Notes: a model not told the origin generated them from the sequence alone. A DNA stretch of 64,000 bases from Gemmatimonadota bacterium (GCA_003221895.1 QHUJ01000131.1:1-64000), one strand, 5' to 3'; counted from the stretch's first letter, positions 32,820 to 43,609 are shown. Program-made: numbers and translations.

Positions 32820-33185
32820 TCAATCCCACTGAAAGGCCCCCCGTTTCCAGACGTAGATGTAGCCTACGAACAGGATGAGGAGAAAGACCAGCATCTCTAC
32901 CAATAGGAACCCGGTGCTCACGGTGCCATTGCCCATAAAGATCACGGCCCACGGGATGAGAAACACCGTTTCGATATCGAAGAGAATGAACAGCACCGCC
33001 ACCAAATAGAACTTTACCGAGAAGCGCTCGTGTGCGTCGCCCAGCGGGGGCATGCCGCTCTCGTAGGGACGCTCCTTGACCTCGGTGGGGCGCCGCGGGC
33101 CGAGGAAATGGGAAAGGACGATCATCGTGACTCCAGCGACGATCGCCAAACCGATCAGCATGAGTAGCGGGATGTAGGGCTGCAT
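32820..33185 (-). CDS. nuoA: NADH-quinone oxidoreductase subunit A
   Basis: [43 protein letters not shown]. Confidence 0.95.
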   Translation of the reverse strand: MQPYIPLLMLIGLAIVAGVTMIVLSHFLGPRRPTEVKERPYESGMPPLGDAHERFSVKFYLVAVLFILFDIETVFLIPWAVIFMGNGTVSTGFLLVEMLVFLLILFVGYIYVWKRGAFQWD

Positions 33186-33256
33186 CGGCTCGTGAAAAAT
33201 TTCACTAAGTCTCGGCCCTTCGTCAAGCTGGCCGTGGCCCGTTACATTGCGGGCCC

Positions 33257-33817
33257 ATGTCCATCAAATCTGACCGCTGGATTACCAAAATGTCGAGGGA
33301 GTACGCGATGATCGAACCCTTCGCCGACCGGCAGGTCCGCGAAGGTGTCATTTCGTACGGCGTGTCGTCCTACGGCTACGACATGCGCGTGGCCCCCGAG
33401 TTCAAGATCTTCACCAACGCGCTGTCGGCGGTGGTCGATCCGAAACGTTTCGACCCGAAATCCTTCGTCGAATTTGCCGGTGACGTCTGTATCGTCCCCC
33501 CCAACTCGTTCGCGCTGGCGAGCTCGGTCGAATACTTCCGGATTCCGCGCAACTGTCTGACGATTTGCGTCGGAAAGAGCACCTATGCGCGCTGCGGCAT
33601 CATTGTCAACGTGACGCCGTTCGAGCCGGAGTGGGAAGGCTTCGTTACGCTGGAGATTTCCAACACGACTCCGTTGCCGGCCAAGATCTACGCGAACGAA
33701 GGCATCGCGCAGGTCCTGTTCTTCACCGCCGACGACGGGGACGAATGCGAAATCTCCTACAAGGATAAGAAGGGGAAATACCAGGCCCAGCGGGGGATCA
33801 CACTGCCGAAGCTTTAG
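33257..33817 (+). CDS. dcd: dCTP deaminase
   Basis: [79 protein letters not shown]. Confidence 0.95.
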   Translation: MSIKSDRWITKMSREYAMIEPFADRQVREGVISYGVSSYGYDMRVAPEFKIFTNALSAVVDPKRFDPKSFVEFAGDVCIVPPNSFALASSVEYFRIPRNCLTICVGKSTYARCGIIVNVTPFEPEWEGFVTLEISNTTPLPAKIYANEGIAQVLFFTADDGDECEISYKDKKGKYQAQRGITLPKL

Positions 33818-36074
33818 GCGATTTCGCTCGCTTGTTATAGGCGTATGCGACCGCCAGCGTGATCAACGCCAGCACGAAGAAACTCGCCACGCGATACAGT
33901 GCCTCCAAGGCCGATAGGTCGTACAGCACGATCTTGAACGCGGCCAGCGCGGCGACGCCCAGTCCCGCCGACCGCACCACCTTCCGGTCGAGCACGAACC
34001 CGACCCTTATCAGCGCCGCCGCGTACAGGAGCCAGAAGGTGCTGATCGCAAGGTCGCCCGCCAGCTCACTGGTGAACGCCCGGTGCAGCTCGAGCGAGCC
34101 GCCCACCAGCACACAGCCGCCCGCCATCCACCAGAGGGCGGCCTGCCCCTCCCCCATCGCGTCGGGCCGGCGATGAGCTGCCGGCCACCAGCGCGCCGCA
34201 ACCACCGCGGCCGCCGCCGCGACGTACCATCCCGCCGACCAGACTCCGATGAAGGCGGGATCGGCCGGATCGCGCGCTCCCCACGTCACGCTGAATAGCA
34301 GCAAGTAGGCCGCCGCCGTAAGCAACAGCGCCGACCGGAGCGCGACAATGCGGAGTGCCGGCTTCCAGAACGACGCACCGAGCACCAGCCCCGTGGCGAA
34401 GATGACCCAGTACAACACCAGCGCCGTCGCCGCGTAGAACGTCGAGGGAAGAAGCGCACGGTCGAGCTCGAGTGAGCCGCCGAAGAGAAGCGTCGCGACG
34501 GCAATCGACCACAGCAGGACGCCCGTCTTGTCTCCCCCCCGCGTTTCCCGCTTCGCGTCGGTCTCCCACCAACGTGCGGTGGCCGCGAATGCAACCAGGC
34601 AGACATACGCCGCGAGCGCCCACTGCCCGAGGAACGCGCGATCGGTGGGAGAACGGAGCACCAGCGCGACGCTGAAAAGCTGCAGGAATGCGAGCGGCGC
34701 GAGCACCGCGCTTACCTCGAGTGCGCCGGGGCACCGGCCCCAGCGAGCGCTCGCGCTGGCGGCCGCGGCCAGAACCGCCCAACCGGCCGCTACCGTCGCT
34801 CCATCCCATTGGCCCGAGATCGCGAGCGCGAGCAGGACGAACCCCATCACCGCCAGGTGCACCGCCTTGAGCGGCCAACCGCTGGCCAGGTACAGCACAC
34901 TCAGCGCGAGCGGTAGCAACCCACCCCACGGTGCGAGTACATCGGGCGGGGCGACCACGCCGAGCGTGACAAGCGCGAGGGGGGTGAGGTAAACAATGAA
35001 CTCCGGCGAAAGCTGATTCTCCATGAACCCCGCAAGCGGGGGAGGAGTCGCGCGCAGCTGCTGCCACCAGACGATGAGGGTGATGAGGGCGCCGGCCCCG
35101 AGAGCGGTCCAGCGCAACGCATCGTTGCCGGTGGAGGCAAACAGGAGCATCCACACCATCGCCAGCGCGCCGATTCGCGCCTCCGGCCACGGCGAGCGCT
35201 TGGTCCCCGTTGCCAACAGCGCCACGACGGCGCCGAGCACGCCGTAGTTGAGTCCGACGGTCGTCGTGAGGTCCTTGGCAATCAAGGCTGCGGGTAGCAG
35301 GAAGAACCCGAACAGCGCGGTGTTGAACGCCGCCCGCCAGCTCATCCGCTCGGACAGCACCATCAAGCTCGTGCCGACGACGGCCGTGTAGGCGAGGAAC
35401 TTCGCGGGCGAAGGATCCGCGGAGGCGAGGAAGAGCGGCGCAAGATAGGCGCCGGCCAACGCCCAGATCGCCAGCGCTTCGACGCTGTGCCGGACGGCCA
35501 TGGTAACGACGACGCCGCTGGTTGCCGCCAGGAGGAGCACGCCGATTTCCCTGCTCACCAGTGCATACGGTCCGGCGGCCGCCCAGATGCCGAGGTAGAC
35601 GAGGCCACCGCCGCCGCCGATGATGGCGGCGCCGTAGCGCAGCATCCCGCGCCGCACGAGATGATCGCCCCAGACGGCGAGCCCGACGCCTACGGCGACG
35701 GCGCCGCTCGCTCTCACGATCGGCGCGACCCAGCCGTGCAGGATGGCGTAGTTGAGGAAGAATCCGCCGGTCGCGAGCAAGGCCAACACACCCACCACGA
35801 GCAGACCGCGCTGGCCAATCCACTGCTCCCAGTCCACGACCTGACCGGGAGGGGGGGGAGCTGGAGTGATCTCGACTCTAGGGCGAACGACGACGCGTGG
35901 TGAGGTGGCCGAGGCCGACGGTGGTATAGATGCGGGCGTGCTGGCGGTTGGAGCGCTGGGTAGTTCGCGGGCCCGCGTCGCGCCCGCAGGCAAAATGAGG
36001 GCACTGAGCTGTCGCACAATGCCCTCCAGCTGGGCGACGCGTCGCTCGAGTTGCTCGAGACGATCGTCAGCCAT
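33798..36074 (-). CDS. DUF2339 family polytopic membrane protein
   Basis: N-terminal coiled-coil/Pro-rich region then about 20 hydrophobic helices; [57 protein letters not shown]. Confidence 0.8.
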   Translation of the reverse strand: MADDRLEQLERRVAQLEGIVRQLSALILPAGATRARELPSAPTASTPASIPPSASATSPRVVVRPRVEITPAPPPPGQVVDWEQWIGQRGLLVVGVLALLATGGFFLNYAILHGWVAPIVRASGAVAVGVGLAVWGDHLVRRGMLRYGAAIIGGGGGLVYLGIWAAAGPYALVSREIGVLLLAATSGVVVTMAVRHSVEALAIWALAGAYLAPLFLASADPSPAKFLAYTAVVGTSLMVLSERMSWRAAFNTALFGFFLLPAALIAKDLTTTVGLNYGVLGAVVALLATGTKRSPWPEARIGALAMVWMLLFASTGNDALRWTALGAGALITLIVWWQQLRATPPPLAGFMENQLSPEFIVYLTPLALVTLGVVAPPDVLAPWGGLLPLALSVLYLASGWPLKAVHLAVMGFVLLALAISGQWDGATVAAGWAVLAAAASASARWGRCPGALEVSAVLAPLAFLQLFSVALVLRSPTDRAFLGQWALAAYVCLVAFAATARWWETDAKRETRGGDKTGVLLWSIAVATLLFGGSLELDRALLPSTFYAATALVLYWVIFATGLVLGASFWKPALRIVALRSALLLTAAAYLLLFSVTWGARDPADPAFIGVWSAGWYVAAAAAVVAARWWPAAHRRPDAMGEGQAALWWMAGGCVLVGGSLELHRAFTSELAGDLAISTFWLLYAAALIRVGFVLDRKVVRSAGLGVAALAAFKIVLYDLSALEALYRVASFFVLALITLAVAYAYNKRAKSPKASAV

Positions 36075-36077
36075 ACG

Positions 36078-36536
36078 TCATGCGCCCGCCCCCGCCCCCG
36101 CCCCCGCCCCCGCCCCCGTCCCCGTCCCCGCGCCCGCCGTATGACGCGATCCTGCGGCCGTTATTGCGGCCGTCACACCGACGAGGATGATCAGATCGGG
36201 AATCCAGCCGAGCTCCGTTGCCGGCACAGCCATCTGCAGGAAGTACATCACGAAATCGAATAGGCCGATCAGCAGGCCAAGCAGGAGGGTGAATTGCAGC
36301 GTCCGGCCCAAGCGCGAGAGTAGGCGGCCGGTGACGAGAGCGACGGCCCCCTGCCCCGCGGCGATTGCCAGGGCGGTGACGATGCCGCCGAACAGTGTCT
36401 CCATGAACGCGGAGCGGCCGGGGTTGTAACTGAAGAACCAGGTGTGAATCAGCGCGATGACGACGCCCGCTACGGCGGCGCAGATCGTGGCCCATGCCGC
36501 GTAGAAGATGACGATGCGTGTGCGACTGTCGTCCAT
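36078..36536 (-). CDS. small membrane protein with low-complexity (Gly-Ala)n C-terminus
   Basis: Hydrophobic helices; ends GAGTGTGAGAGAGAGAGA encoded by a GC hexanucleotide tandem repeat. Confidence 0.6.
   Translation of the reverse strand: MDDSRTRIVIFYAAWATICAAVAGVVIALIHTWFFSYNPGRSAFMETLFGGIVTALAIAAGQGAVALVTGRLLSRLGRTLQFTLLLGLLIGLFDFVMYFLQMAVPATELGWIPDLIILVGVTAAITAAGSRHTAGAGTGTGAGAGAGAGAGA
36082..36134. repeat. hexanucleotide GC microsatellite (cccccg)n
   Basis: Tandem cccccg units with a few gtcccc variants at the 3' end of the small membrane protein gene. Confidence 0.85.
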
Positions 36537-36545
36537 GGCTCTATC

Positions 36546-38627
36546 CTAGCGCAGGGCCGCGGCGGCTTCAACCAGGGCTGCGCGTGCCTGGTCAACCCGG
36601 GTCACGAGATCGGCGATCTCTTTGTTCGTCGTCGCCGCGTCGCCGTAGCGAATTGCTTCGTTCACAGAAGGGAAAGCCATCGTGGCGTAGCCGTTGTCGA
36701 GGTCGGCCGCGAATTGCAGGCTGCGGAACCAGGGCCGGCTCGCCAGCCCCTCGGGGCGTGTGAGGCGGCGCTCGACCTGCATCACGGCCGCGTTAACACG
36801 CCGCGCGCGCGTCGAATCCACTCCGCCCGCTCGGCTCAGCGCCGAGTCCCGCGTCGTGTTGAACGCGCGCGCCACGGCAGTGAAGCGATCGAGTGCGTCC
36901 TTGAGCGCCTGCGTACTCACGGTGTCCTTCCACTGCTTCTTGGCGAGCCCTGAATCGAGCTGCGAGACGAGGCTGCTCATCTCGCTGCCGAAGGCGGCAT
37001 AGTCGAGCGGGACGAGATCGCTGTTTGCGAGCCGACCCATGATCACTGCCACGAGCTGCGTGCCGGCCCGGTGGGCCTTGTAGCCCGGATCGCCGAACCG
37101 CGACATCCAGTCGTACGAGTCGTACATCGAGTGATAAATGCCGTCCGGCCCGTCGAACCCGATGCCACCCGCTGGAATGCCGAGGTGATGGTAGAAGCCG
37201 GAAAAGTCGGACCCGCCGCCCAGATTACCCATCGTCAGGGCGGTGGTGTCGCCGTTCTTGGCTTTCAACCAGACCTCGTAGACCGTTCCCGGTCCGACCG
37301 GGTCCGGCACGACATGCGCGGCCGCGCGGAGCAGCGGCTTCAGGGACGGGGAGGCGCTGCCGCCGAAATTCGGGCCGGAGAAGGTGCCATCCTCGTTGAT
37401 GTACGCCACGACGTGCGCGCGGAGCGTATCCTCCAGCTCTTCCACCCATTCCGTCGAGCCGATGAGTCCCCACTCCTCCGCATCCCAGGTGGCAAAGACC
37501 ACTGTACGGGCCGGCCGCTGCCCATCGCGGACGAGCGCGGCGAACGCGCGCGCGGTTTCCAGGACGCAGACAGTACCGCTCACGTTATCGCGCGCACCGG
37601 GTCCCCAGGCATCGCGATGGCCACCGACGACCACCCACTCGTCCGGCCAGCGCGCGCCGCGAATCATGCCGATGGTATTCCAGATCTTGTGAAAGGCGCG
37701 CTGGCCCCGTTCGGTCTTCACGTGCAAGCGCGCGCGGGCCGGACCTGGGCCGACGTGATACCGGAACGGCAAGGCGCCCTGCCAGCTCTGCGGGACCGAC
37801 GCGCCAGTCATGGGCTCGAGGAAGCGTCGCGCGTTCCCATAGCTCATGGGGATGATTGGAATGCGCGGGATGTCGAGCGAGTCCTCGGGCAAGCGTCGCG
37901 CCCCTTCGACGGACGCCCAGCTCGGCGTCGTGGGATCGCCGTTTCCATTCATCATGCTGCCGCGCTGAATGCCGGCGACCGGCCGCATAGGGCCTTTGGG
38001 ATAGACGTCGCCACGGAAGTAGCCGTCCTCCTGCGGGTCGGAGTATACGATCACGCCCACTGCCCCGCGCTTCTGCGCCTCGCGCGCTTTGATGCCGCGG
38101 AACGAGCGCCCGTAGCGCGCGATGACGATCTTGCCGCTCACGCTGATCCCCAGCGAATCGAGCGTCTTGTAGTCCTCGATCAGGCCGTAATTCACGTAGA
38201 CGACATCGGCAGTGACGTTGCCGTCGCCGGAGTAGCCGTTGAACGGCGGGATCTGCGGGCCGTTGCCCGGCTCCGCCAACGAGAGGCGCTCCGCCTTGCC
38301 GCGGGGGCCGGGGATGATCCACGCCGCGACGGTGTCGGGCTGGGGGATATAGACCGTGTACTCCTTACTCCAGGCATCGACGCCCCACGACTTGAGTCGC
38401 TCGACCACGTAGTCGCGGGTCGTGGCTTGCGCCGGGGTGCCGGCCATGTGGGGCACGGCGCTCAAGTCCTTCGACATTTGGCGCACGCTGGCGGTGTCAG
38501 GAATCGCCAGGAGGCGCTGCTCGAAACTTTGGGCGGGCAGGCGGGCGGGCAGGCTGGCCAACAGCAGGCCAAGACCGATCGCGAGTCCGCGCCACCCGTT
38601 GACCGCCTGCCCGCCTGTCCGCCTCAT
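36546..38627 (-). CDS. secreted M28-family metallopeptidase (PSMA / glutamate carboxypeptidase II-like)
   Basis: Signal peptide; PA-domain region; VVVGGHRDAWGPGARDNVSGTVCVLETARAF, TWDAEEWGLIGSTEWVEE, GGGSDFSGFYHHLGIPAGGIGF; start at MRRTGGQAV. Confidence 0.88.
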   Translation of the reverse strand: MRRTGGQAVNGWRGLAIGLGLLLASLPARLPAQSFEQRLLAIPDTASVRQMSKDLSAVPHMAGTPAQATTRDYVVERLKSWGVDAWSKEYTVYIPQPDTVAAWIIPGPRGKAERLSLAEPGNGPQIPPFNGYSGDGNVTADVVYVNYGLIEDYKTLDSLGISVSGKIVIARYGRSFRGIKAREAQKRGAVGVIVYSDPQEDGYFRGDVYPKGPMRPVAGIQRGSMMNGNGDPTTPSWASVEGARRLPEDSLDIPRIPIIPMSYGNARRFLEPMTGASVPQSWQGALPFRYHVGPGPARARLHVKTERGQRAFHKIWNTIGMIRGARWPDEWVVVGGHRDAWGPGARDNVSGTVCVLETARAFAALVRDGQRPARTVVFATWDAEEWGLIGSTEWVEELEDTLRAHVVAYINEDGTFSGPNFGGSASPSLKPLLRAAAHVVPDPVGPGTVYEVWLKAKNGDTTALTMGNLGGGSDFSGFYHHLGIPAGGIGFDGPDGIYHSMYDSYDWMSRFGDPGYKAHRAGTQLVAVIMGRLANSDLVPLDYAAFGSEMSSLVSQLDSGLAKKQWKDTVSTQALKDALDRFTAVARAFNTTRDSALSRAGGVDSTRARRVNAAVMQVERRLTRPEGLASRPWFRSLQFAADLDNGYATMAFPSVNEAIRYGDAATTNKEIADLVTRVDQARAALVEAAAALR

Positions 38628-39220
38628 GCTTCCCTCCCCGCCAGCAAAATGGGTCTCGGCGCCCGCAATCGTCGTATCAGCGCCGTCAGGCACATGCACA
38701 GCAACGCCCCTACCGCGGCGAGACCCATGTCCTTCTGGGGATCCCACACGTCGCCCTGGGTGCCGAGCCAGGCATCTCCTGTACCCGGCGCGACCATCGT
38801 GGCCACGACCATCTCCATGATCTCGTACAGCGCACTGAAGGCGAGCGTGACGTCGAGCGGCAGATAATATGCCCAGAAGCCGCGCGCGTTGGCGACGCGC
38901 AGGAACACTTCCCGGATCGGGTACGCCAGCAATAACCCGAATGAGAGGTGAACCACGCGGTCGAACGGATTGCGCGTGAAGCCAAACGTGCGCTGCATCC
39001 AGAATCCGAATGGGACCTCCGAGTAGGTGTAGTGCGCGCCGATGGCGTGCAGGGTCAGAAACACCGTAATCAGCAGATACGACAAGTCGGACAGCGGAAA
39101 TGCGCGATAGGTGCCGATCAGAATCGCCATCACGGCGAACACCAACAGATTCTCCAGGAACCAATCGTGCCGGTCGAGCGGGCGGATAGCTGTGACGATC
39201 CACACCGCGCCGTACCACAC
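38624..39220 (-). CDS. DUF2238 (YjdF-like) membrane protein
   Basis: YSEVPFGFWMQRTFGFTRNPFDRVVHLSFGLLLAYPIREVFLR...ALYEIMEM...GTQGDVWDPQKDMGLAAVGA. Confidence 0.85.
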   Translation of the reverse strand: MWYGAVWIVTAIRPLDRHDWFLENLLVFAVMAILIGTYRAFPLSDLSYLLITVFLTLHAIGAHYTYSEVPFGFWMQRTFGFTRNPFDRVVHLSFGLLLAYPIREVFLRVANARGFWAYYLPLDVTLAFSALYEIMEMVVATMVAPGTGDAWLGTQGDVWDPQKDMGLAAVGALLCMCLTALIRRLRAPRPILLAGREA

Positions 39221-39285
39221 GAGCAGCCCCAGCAGCAGGTGGTTTTTGGAGAACCCGACGGTTTTGTGCGTCGTCGAGGTCGAGA

Positions 39286-41802
39286 TCAGCGCGGCACCCC
39301 CGGTTCGCGAGAATTCAGCACGCGATCGATGCGCAGCTGCAAATCCACGAGATGCGCGCGGGTCATACGGTCGAGCGACTTGCCCAGGGCGGTACGGATG
39401 CCGGTCTGAAGGCCCTGCAGCTCGAGCCGCGCCAGAGCGCGCGCATCGGTCGGCCTGGTCGTCGCGGTAACGCCGGGGAATCCGGCGAACTGCGGTGGGG
39501 GCTGCGTCACGAGCGGCGTGTTGATCAAGCGATCCATCTGATCGACGAACGCTTGCTGCAGATTGCGCCGGTACTCGTCGATCGACGGCGTGCCGGCCGA
39601 CAGCTCCGAGAACACGCCGCGACGCACGTCCGCGAACAGATCGGCCAAGGTGTACGCCGTCCCGGCGGCCATCGTTGCGCCCTGGTCTGCCAAGCGGTTC
39701 AGCCGTTGATCCTGAAACAGTGCCCCGAGAACCGCCGTCTGGCGCTGCCGAATGCGATCGACGAATCCGCTCGGCTCGATGCGCCGCAACACCGCGCTAT
39801 CGAGGAAATAGGTCGGCGTCGCGAATGCGTTGTCGACGAGGAAGCGCACGGCGTCGGCCTGCCGAGCACGCGGCACCGGCGTATGGATCACGCCCGCCTG
39901 ATCGGGATACTTCTCGTGCCGCCAGACGCCGCCGATGACGACCGCCACATGGTTCATCTCGAGCGCCCACTGCGCCACCAGGCGATCGTAGAGGTCGTTC
40001 AGGAGATCATAATCTTCCAGCTTCTCGGTGGTCGCCGCCGGCAGCAGCATCGGCACCAGGCGCTTGATGTTCGCGACGCCGTACGTGGTCGCCTTGACGG
40101 GATCGTCGCCGAGGGCCTCGGTCTGCGTGCGCGGATCGATGCCGTCGGGGTTCCCGAACCGCAGCCATGGACTCGCGTCCTGCAGCCGTGCCAGCGAGTC
40201 GAGCACGACGCGCTCGTCCTCCGGCCGCTTGGCGGGAATGCGGCGATAGCCCCAATCGATGGCGTAGTAGTCCCACGGCCCCAGCTTGGGCATCAGCTCC
40301 GCCGAGTCACCGGGCTGCGCCACGTAGTTGTTGCGCGCGTAATCCATGATCGAGTACGACGTCCCGTTCTTCCGCGTATAGCTGGCGCTGCGCAGCGAGT
40401 CGACCGGGTAGTAGCCCGACGACAACTGGTTGTGCGGCAGGCCGAGCGTGTGGCCGACTTCATGCGTCGCGACATACGCGACCATCGTGCCCATCAGCGA
40501 GTCGGGGAACGGCAGGTGCTTCGCGTGCGGGTCGACCGCGCCGGCCTGCACCCAGTACCATGCCTGCAGCAGGCTCGTGATGTTTTGGAACCAGCCGATA
40601 TCCGACTGCATGATCTCGCCGGTGCGCGGGTCATTCACGTTCGGCCCGTACGCGTTCTCGACCGTCGAGGGCAGCCAGCGGATCGCCGAGTAGCGCGCGT
40701 CGTCCAGATCGAATTCCGGATCCTCCTGCGGCGTCGGCGCCGGCTTCGCCGTGATCGCATTCGAGAATCCGGCGGCGCGGAACACCGGCTCCCACGCCTG
40801 AACGCCCTTGATAAGCCAGGGCACCCACTTGGGCGGGGTCGCCGGATCGATGTAGAAGACGATCGGCTTGACCGGGTCGCTCACCGCCGCCGTCGGATCT
40901 TTCGGCTCGAGACGCCAGCGGATGATGTAGCAGCGAGTCGGGACACGCGCGTTCTCCGAGCCGTAATCCTCGTAGCTCACCGAGAAGAATCCGACGCGAT
41001 TGTCGCACAACCTCGGCTGCATCGGATTCGCGGACAGCAGCACCATCGAGAAGTTGGTCGGAATCGTCATCGAGTTGAGCGAGCGGTCCGGAGGGGAATT
41101 GGGCGGCGGCGGGAGCGAATCGACCTCGAACGTCTGCAGCGCTGTGACCTCGACGTTGATCGGGAAGCTCCGGGCGCGCTCCACGAACGAGCGCGCCGGA
41201 TCGAAGCGGCGCACCCGCAAGCCCAGCTGGCGCGCATTCAGCTCGGAGACATCGGTCGTAAACAGCGACGTCACGTCGATCACCGCGTTGGAGTCTTTGG
41301 GGCTCCACGTGGCGATGTCGAAGCTCTTGAGAATGGGCGGCGTGTTGGACAGATCGACCGCGCGCGCGACGGGAAGGGTTGAATCGGCGCGCATGGCAAA
41401 GCTGACCAGTCGCAGCAGAACATGATTGCCGAGGCGGTCCCAGCGCACCACGCGCGCCGAGATCTGCTCGCCCGCGTAGCCGAGGCCGCGGATCGTGCCG
41501 CGTCGATCGACCACGAGACGGAATTCGCGACCCAGCATGCTGCGCGGGATCTCATAGAAGAGCTTGTCCGAAATGCGATGGATGATGAAGACGCCCGAGT
41601 CGGTGACCGCGCCCGCCGTGATGACCTGGTTGTACGGCTTCGGAGCCGGCTCCTGCGCGGGGCCGCGCCCGGAGGTGGTGCGTGACGTATCCTGGCGACC
41701 GTTCGCTGGTGGAGGCACGGGTGCGGGCTGCTGCCGGCCCCCGGCCGTTGCCTTGGAGCAGCCAAGGGCAGCGATTGTCAGAATCAGGTGAGCCGGGCGC
41801 AT
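39286..41802 (-). CDS. zinc-dependent metalloprotease (DUF4953/DUF5117-type)
   Basis: Zinc motif HEVGHTLGLPHN; YVATHEVGHTLGLPHNQLSSGYYP; signal peptide/lipobox-like N-terminus. Confidence 0.87.
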   Translation of the reverse strand: MRPAHLILTIAALGCSKATAGGRQQPAPVPPPANGRQDTSRTTSGRGPAQEPAPKPYNQVITAGAVTDSGVFIIHRISDKLFYEIPRSMLGREFRLVVDRRGTIRGLGYAGEQISARVVRWDRLGNHVLLRLVSFAMRADSTLPVARAVDLSNTPPILKSFDIATWSPKDSNAVIDVTSLFTTDVSELNARQLGLRVRRFDPARSFVERARSFPINVEVTALQTFEVDSLPPPPNSPPDRSLNSMTIPTNFSMVLLSANPMQPRLCDNRVGFFSVSYEDYGSENARVPTRCYIIRWRLEPKDPTAAVSDPVKPIVFYIDPATPPKWVPWLIKGVQAWEPVFRAAGFSNAITAKPAPTPQEDPEFDLDDARYSAIRWLPSTVENAYGPNVNDPRTGEIMQSDIGWFQNITSLLQAWYWVQAGAVDPHAKHLPFPDSLMGTMVAYVATHEVGHTLGLPHNQLSSGYYPVDSLRSASYTRKNGTSYSIMDYARNNYVAQPGDSAELMPKLGPWDYYAIDWGYRRIPAKRPEDERVVLDSLARLQDASPWLRFGNPDGIDPRTQTEALGDDPVKATTYGVANIKRLVPMLLPAATTEKLEDYDLLNDLYDRLVAQWALEMNHVAVVIGGVWRHEKYPDQAGVIHTPVPRARQADAVRFLVDNAFATPTYFLDSAVLRRIEPSGFVDRIRQRQTAVLGALFQDQRLNRLADQGATMAAGTAYTLADLFADVRRGVFSELSAGTPSIDEYRRNLQQAFVDQMDRLINTPLVTQPPPQFAGFPGVTATTRPTDARALARLELQGLQTGIRTALGKSLDRMTRAHLVDLQLRIDRVLNSREPGVPR

Positions 41803-41898
41803 GCGTCACAGCCGTGGTGTGAGGAACCGACAGATTAGACCCGTCCGCGGCTTCCGTCTAGTGGCTTTACACGGGCAACCTGTTGCATTTTGGTGGCG

Positions 41899-43338
41899 AT
41901 GAAGAGTCTGCGCGTCTTGATCATCGGCGTCGTCTTTGCCGCCGTCGTCTACGGCGCGGCCGTGACGTACGCGTTCACCGGCAGCATCGGCTCGCTCACC
42001 GCGTGGCTCGTGCTCCTCGCGGGGGCGGTGCTGCTGCCGGTCGCGCTGCTCGTCGTGCGCCGCCGCGTCTGGAATCCGCTCACCGAATTGGAGCGCGGTA
42101 TCCAGCGCGTCGCCCAGGGCGATCTGTCCGCGCAGATCCGCGTTGCGCGCGAGGACGAGCTGGGCCACCTCATCGCGCATTTCAACGAGATGACGCGCGT
42201 GCTGCGGGATCGCGCCGAGGAACAGGGGCGCTTCGCGGCGGCCGGCGAGCTCCTCGGCGGTGTCGCTCACGAGGTCAACAATCCGCTGATGGCGATCGCC
42301 AGTCACGCCGAGCTCCGCCTGGCCGATCCCAGGCTTGCCGCCGAGCAGCGCGCCGAGATGCAGAGCATCCTGCGACAGGCGCAGCGAGCCGCCAAGCTGC
42401 TGCGAGGGCTGCTGCGGTTCGTGCGAGCCGGCGAGAAAAGCGCGGCAGCGCTGAACCTCAACGATGTCGTCCGCAGCGCGATAGACCTCGTCTCGTATCG
42501 GTTCACCATCGACGAGATCTCGATCGAGGGACGTCTCGATCCGTCGCTCCCGGCGGTTGTGGGCGATGCCAACCGGTTGGAGCAGGTTGTCGTGAACCTC
42601 CTGAGCAACGGGCTGGATGCGCTGCGGCTCATCAAGCCGCCCCGCCGTCTCACGGTCGATTCATTCGTGGATCCGCGGCTGGGCCGTGTCTGCGTGACGG
42701 TGACCGACAACGGCCCCGGCGTGGCAGGCGAGGTCGTGCAACGGTTGTTCCGTCCATTTGCAAGTACGAAGGGTCGCCGCGGCACGGGTCTCGGCCTCTA
42801 CATCTCACGGCAACTGGTGCGCGAGGCCGAGGGCGAGCTCGACCTGGTCGCGCATGGAGAACAAGGAGCCCGTTTCCTTCTTTGGCTGCCCTACACCCCT
42901 GAGGCGGCTCCCGAGGCGCCCGCGGCCGTTGCCGCTGCGGCCACCAACGCGACGCTGGCGGGTATCCGAGTGCTGGTGGTGGACGACGAGGAGCTCATTC
43001 GCCGCCCCATGCTGCGGTTTTTGACGAAGCGCGGCGCGGAAGTTCGCGAGGCGGGAGATGGAGCCATGGCCCTGGACACCATCCGGGCGGGTTTCGAGCC
43101 GGACGTAATCGTGGCCGATCTGCGGATGCCCCGCATGGACGGCGCGGAATTCTATGAGCGCCTGTTGGAAGAGTGGCCTGCGCTCGCCGAGCGCGTATTG
43201 TTTTTGTCGGGTGACATTACCCAGCTGGCCGGGCGAGGGCTGGCGGAGATCCCGCGTGAGCGCGTCCTGGTGAAGCCACTCGAGCTGGTAGAGCTGGAGC
43301 GCCGTATCGCCGATTTCATGCGGGAGCGGGCGGCCTGA
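41899..43338 (+). CDS. hybrid sensor histidine kinase (TM-HAMP-HisKA-HATPase-REC)
   Basis: HAMP (RRVWNPLTELERGIQRVAQGDLSAQIRV), GGVAHEVNNPLMAI H-box, TDNGPGVAGEVVQRLFRPFASTKGRRGTGLGLYI, C-terminal VVDDEELIRRPMLRFL...DLRMPRMDG. Confidence 0.92.
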   Translation: MKSLRVLIIGVVFAAVVYGAAVTYAFTGSIGSLTAWLVLLAGAVLLPVALLVVRRRVWNPLTELERGIQRVAQGDLSAQIRVAREDELGHLIAHFNEMTRVLRDRAEEQGRFAAAGELLGGVAHEVNNPLMAIASHAELRLADPRLAAEQRAEMQSILRQAQRAAKLLRGLLRFVRAGEKSAAALNLNDVVRSAIDLVSYRFTIDEISIEGRLDPSLPAVVGDANRLEQVVVNLLSNGLDALRLIKPPRRLTVDSFVDPRLGRVCVTVTDNGPGVAGEVVQRLFRPFASTKGRRGTGLGLYISRQLVREAEGELDLVAHGEQGARFLLWLPYTPEAAPEAPAAVAAAATNATLAGIRVLVVDDEELIRRPMLRFLTKRGAEVREAGDGAMALDTIRAGFEPDVIVADLRMPRMDGAEFYERLLEEWPALAERVLFLSGDITQLAGRGLAEIPRERVLVKPLELVELERRIADFMRERAA

Positions 43339-43339
43339 C

Positions 43340-43609
43340 ATGCTGATCGTGGCCGTGCTGTTTGCCACGGTGCTGTTCCGCTTCGCCATCGTCCTCGCGG
43401 TCGTTTACCGCATTCTGCCGGCTACGCGCATTTGCCCGCACTGCGCCAACGATCTCACGTTGATCCGGCATCCCATCCTGCGGCGTCTGATTCCGCCCGT
43501 CGAGCATCGCTGGTGTATCGGCTGCGGTTGGAATGGCCTCGTACGCCGCCCGCCACGCCCACCCGGTTTTTCTCAGTCGCGGGTGATCAGCCGCGCGGCC
43601 CGCTCGTAG
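43340..43609 (+). CDS. small protein with one TM helix and zinc-ribbon-like Cys pairs
   Basis: ICPHCAND...HRWCIGCGWNG; starts 2 nt after the kinase stop; 3' end overlaps the convergent ndh. Confidence 0.6.
   Translation: MLIVAVLFATVLFRFAIVLAVVYRILPATRICPHCANDLTLIRHPILRRLIPPVEHRWCIGCGWNGLVRRPPRPPGFSQSRVISRAARS

Noticed and set aside
33798-33817. dcd / DUF2339 convergent 3' overlap as an antisense regulatory pair
   Set aside because: Only about 20 bp of tail overlap, common in compact genomes; no supporting structure.
36082-36134. Possible CRISPR array
   Set aside because: It is a spacerless hexanucleotide microsatellite; no CRISPR-like repeat-spacer structure or cas genes in the window.
38628-39218. 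N-terminal extension of the 890-aa ORF upstream of the M28 peptidase
   Set aside because: Out-of-frame overlap with DUF2238; the signal peptide begins at 38627.
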